DNA of 64,000 nucleotides from Thalassotalea mangrovi (GTDB taxonomy: Bacteria > Pseudomonadota > Gammaproteobacteria > Enterobacterales > Alteromonadaceae): positions 1-64,000 of the forward strand of contig NZ_SWDB01000030.1 in the NCBI RefSeq assembly GCF_005116735.1. The letters run 5' to 3'. Below are positions 62,842 to 64,000 of the stretch, one piece after another. Below the pieces are notes generated by a model that was not told the origin of the DNA, made no database searches, and saw only the letters and a program-made list of their open reading frames with translations. The position numbers and the translations under genes are program-made. Position 1 is the stretch's first letter; the number at the start of each line of letters is the position of its first letter.

Positions 62842-64000
62842 ATGTTAACCACACTAAGGCGAATTGTATTAGCATTTGGGCAGGAGCCAGAGCTGGATCT
62901 GGCTTTGCAAACCTTAGTGTCTGAAGTAAAGTTAGCCATGGAAACCGAGTGTTGTTCCATTTATCTTGCCAATCAGGAACGGCAGCACTTCCTATTGATG
63001 GCGTCCGATGGCCTGGCTAAGGAATCCCTGGGACAAGTTAAAATTGGTTTTAGTGAAGGCTTAGTCGGACTCGTCGGCCAACGTGAAGAACCGATCAATA
63101 TTGCCGATGCGCATAACCATCCTCGATTTAAACATGCGCCGGAAGTTAAAGAAGAAGCATTTAACGCCTTTTTAGGCACTCCAATTATTCATCAGCGACG
63201 GGTTTTAGGGATCATTTCCGTTCAGCAAAAACAATCGCGACAGTTTACCGAAAACGAAGAAGCATTTTTGGTGACACTGGCGGCGCAGCTTGCTTCCACT
63301 ATCAGTAATGTCGAGTCACGCGGTACTATCTCTGCTCTGCTTAAACGTATCGATAAAACTCATATGAGAGCGATACCCGGTGCCAGCGGTGTGGCGATTG
63401 GAAACTGCTTTGTCAGCAGGCCTCTGGCTGATCTGAGCAGTATTACACCCAGTAAACAAGGTTCACCAGCCCAACAAACACGACGCTTACGCCTGGCTAT
63501 TGCGCGCACATCCAAAGAGCTCATTGAAATGCGGGCTCGCATGGATGGCTCGATTCCAAAAGATACACTGGATATTTTTGATATGTATCAGCAGATGTTA
63601 TCCAGTGCCAGTATCGGCGATGACATCGAAAAATACATTGTTGGCGGTTGGAGTGCAGAAAGTGCGCTCAAATTGGTGATTGACCGTTATGTGATGCAGT
63701 TTGAGGCGGTTGAAGATAACTATATTCGCGAACGTGCCGTTGATATTAAAGATTTAGGTAATCGCGTATTACTGCATTTACAGGATTATCAGCAAAAGCA
63801 CATCCGCCTGCCAGATGATTTAATTTTAGTCGCTCAGGAAGTTACCGCCTCTTTACTGGCGGAATACCAGCACAAAGGCTTAAAAGGGATTATTTCTCTT
63901 TCTGGTTCTATTAATTCTCACGCTGTGATTCTGGCCAGGGCCTTGGGTATACCGGCCATTATGGGCGTTGGTGATGTTCCCCTGAGTCGCTTTGCCGATA
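62842..64000 (+). CDS. ptsP: Phosphoenolpyruvate-protein phosphotransferase PtsP (EI-Ntr), 5' part
   Basis: The window ends inside this gene; 386 codons are visible. PtsP autophosphorylates from PEP and feeds the nitrogen-related phosphotransferase chain. Visible domains are an N-terminal GAF domain (about 17-155, CCSIYLANQERQHFLLMASDGL; FLGTPIIHQRRVLGIISVQ), the EI N-domain (GASGVAIGNCFV onward) and the phosphohistidine domain with SGSINSHAVILARALGIPAIMG, where H360 is the expected phosphorylation site (close to H356 of E. coli PtsP). GAAGGATTTTT precedes the ATG. Confidence 0.93.
   Translation, partial: MLTTLRRIVLAFGQEPELDLALQTLVSEVKLAMETECCSIYLANQERQHFLLMASDGLAKESLGQVKIGFSEGLVGLVGQREEPINIADAHNHPRFKHAPEVKEEAFNAFLGTPIIHQRRVLGIISVQQKQSRQFTENEEAFLVTLAAQLASTISNVESRGTISALLKRIDKTHMRAIPGASGVAIGNCFVSRPLADLSSITPSKQGSPAQQTRRLRLAIARTSKELIEMRARMDGSIPKDTLDIFDMYQQMLSSASIGDDIEKYIVGGWSAESALKLVIDRYVMQFEAVEDNYIRERAVDIKDLGNRVLLHLQDYQQKHIRLPDDLILVAQEVTASLLAEYQHKGLKGIISLSGSINSHAVILARALGIPAIMGVGDVPLSRFAD

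Overview
The window reads as chromosomal DNA of a marine gammaproteobacterium of the Alteromonadales type (Colwelliaceae or Thalassotalea-like is my inference). Support comes from the mutH, rppH and ptsP neighbourhood, an aroF-tyrA operon, AhpC/AhpF with an OxyR that has both redox cysteines, a subtilase with a GlyGly-CTERM tail, three PEP-CTERM proteins, and a moderate-GC sequence rich in intergenic repeats. I see no tRNA, rRNA, CRISPR array, prophage or complete insertion sequence.

Layout. 1-3.2 kb: aromatic amino acid operon (possible leader peptide, aroF, tyrA, thioredoxin-like lipoprotein). 3.5-12.7 kb: two PEP-CTERM proteins, an MFS transporter, ahpC/ahpF with a MITE between them, divergent oxyR, a Rieske oxygenase and an APC transporter. 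13.9-17.8 kb: a minus-strand operon of K+ channel, yjfK, yjfL, yjfM and yjfC. 18.3-26.5 kb: a third PEP-CTERM protein and two S8 proteases, one of 1762 aa. 27.3-43.4 kb: mostly single genes (YitT, DUF2750, MBL hydrolase, NTF2-like, YdeP-type molybdoenzyme, MipA/OmpV, an unrecognised 389-aa protein, a DUF6702 and M1 aminopeptidase pair, GH13, GNAT, AraC-type regulator). 43.4-45.3 kb: an L,D-transpeptidase. 45.9-59.2 kb: a complete Tad/Flp pilus locus with an extra AAA+ ATPase and a small lipoprotein. 59.3-64 kb: yeaD-like mutarotase, mutH, rppH and the start of ptsP.

The most unusual content is intergenic. About nine gene-free stretches of 0.5-1.2 kb are mosaics of short palindromes. Some form arrays in which constant separators (GTACYCGGA, or GTGCCAGGA-like) alternate with hairpins of different arm sequence. 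Corresponding hairpins in different islands differ at both arms in a compensating way. At several genes that border islands (yjfC, the 389-aa gene, GH13 and mutH) the last codons themselves form one arm of a hairpin completed just downstream. I regard this as the best candidate for an undescribed system.

The three PEP-CTERM genes share a sigma54-like upstream element (TTGGYG-N7-TGCA), which fits known RpoN/PrsR control of PEP-CTERM genes. The Tad locus is a co-directional block with short gaps that probably works as one unit to build and secrete Flp pili.
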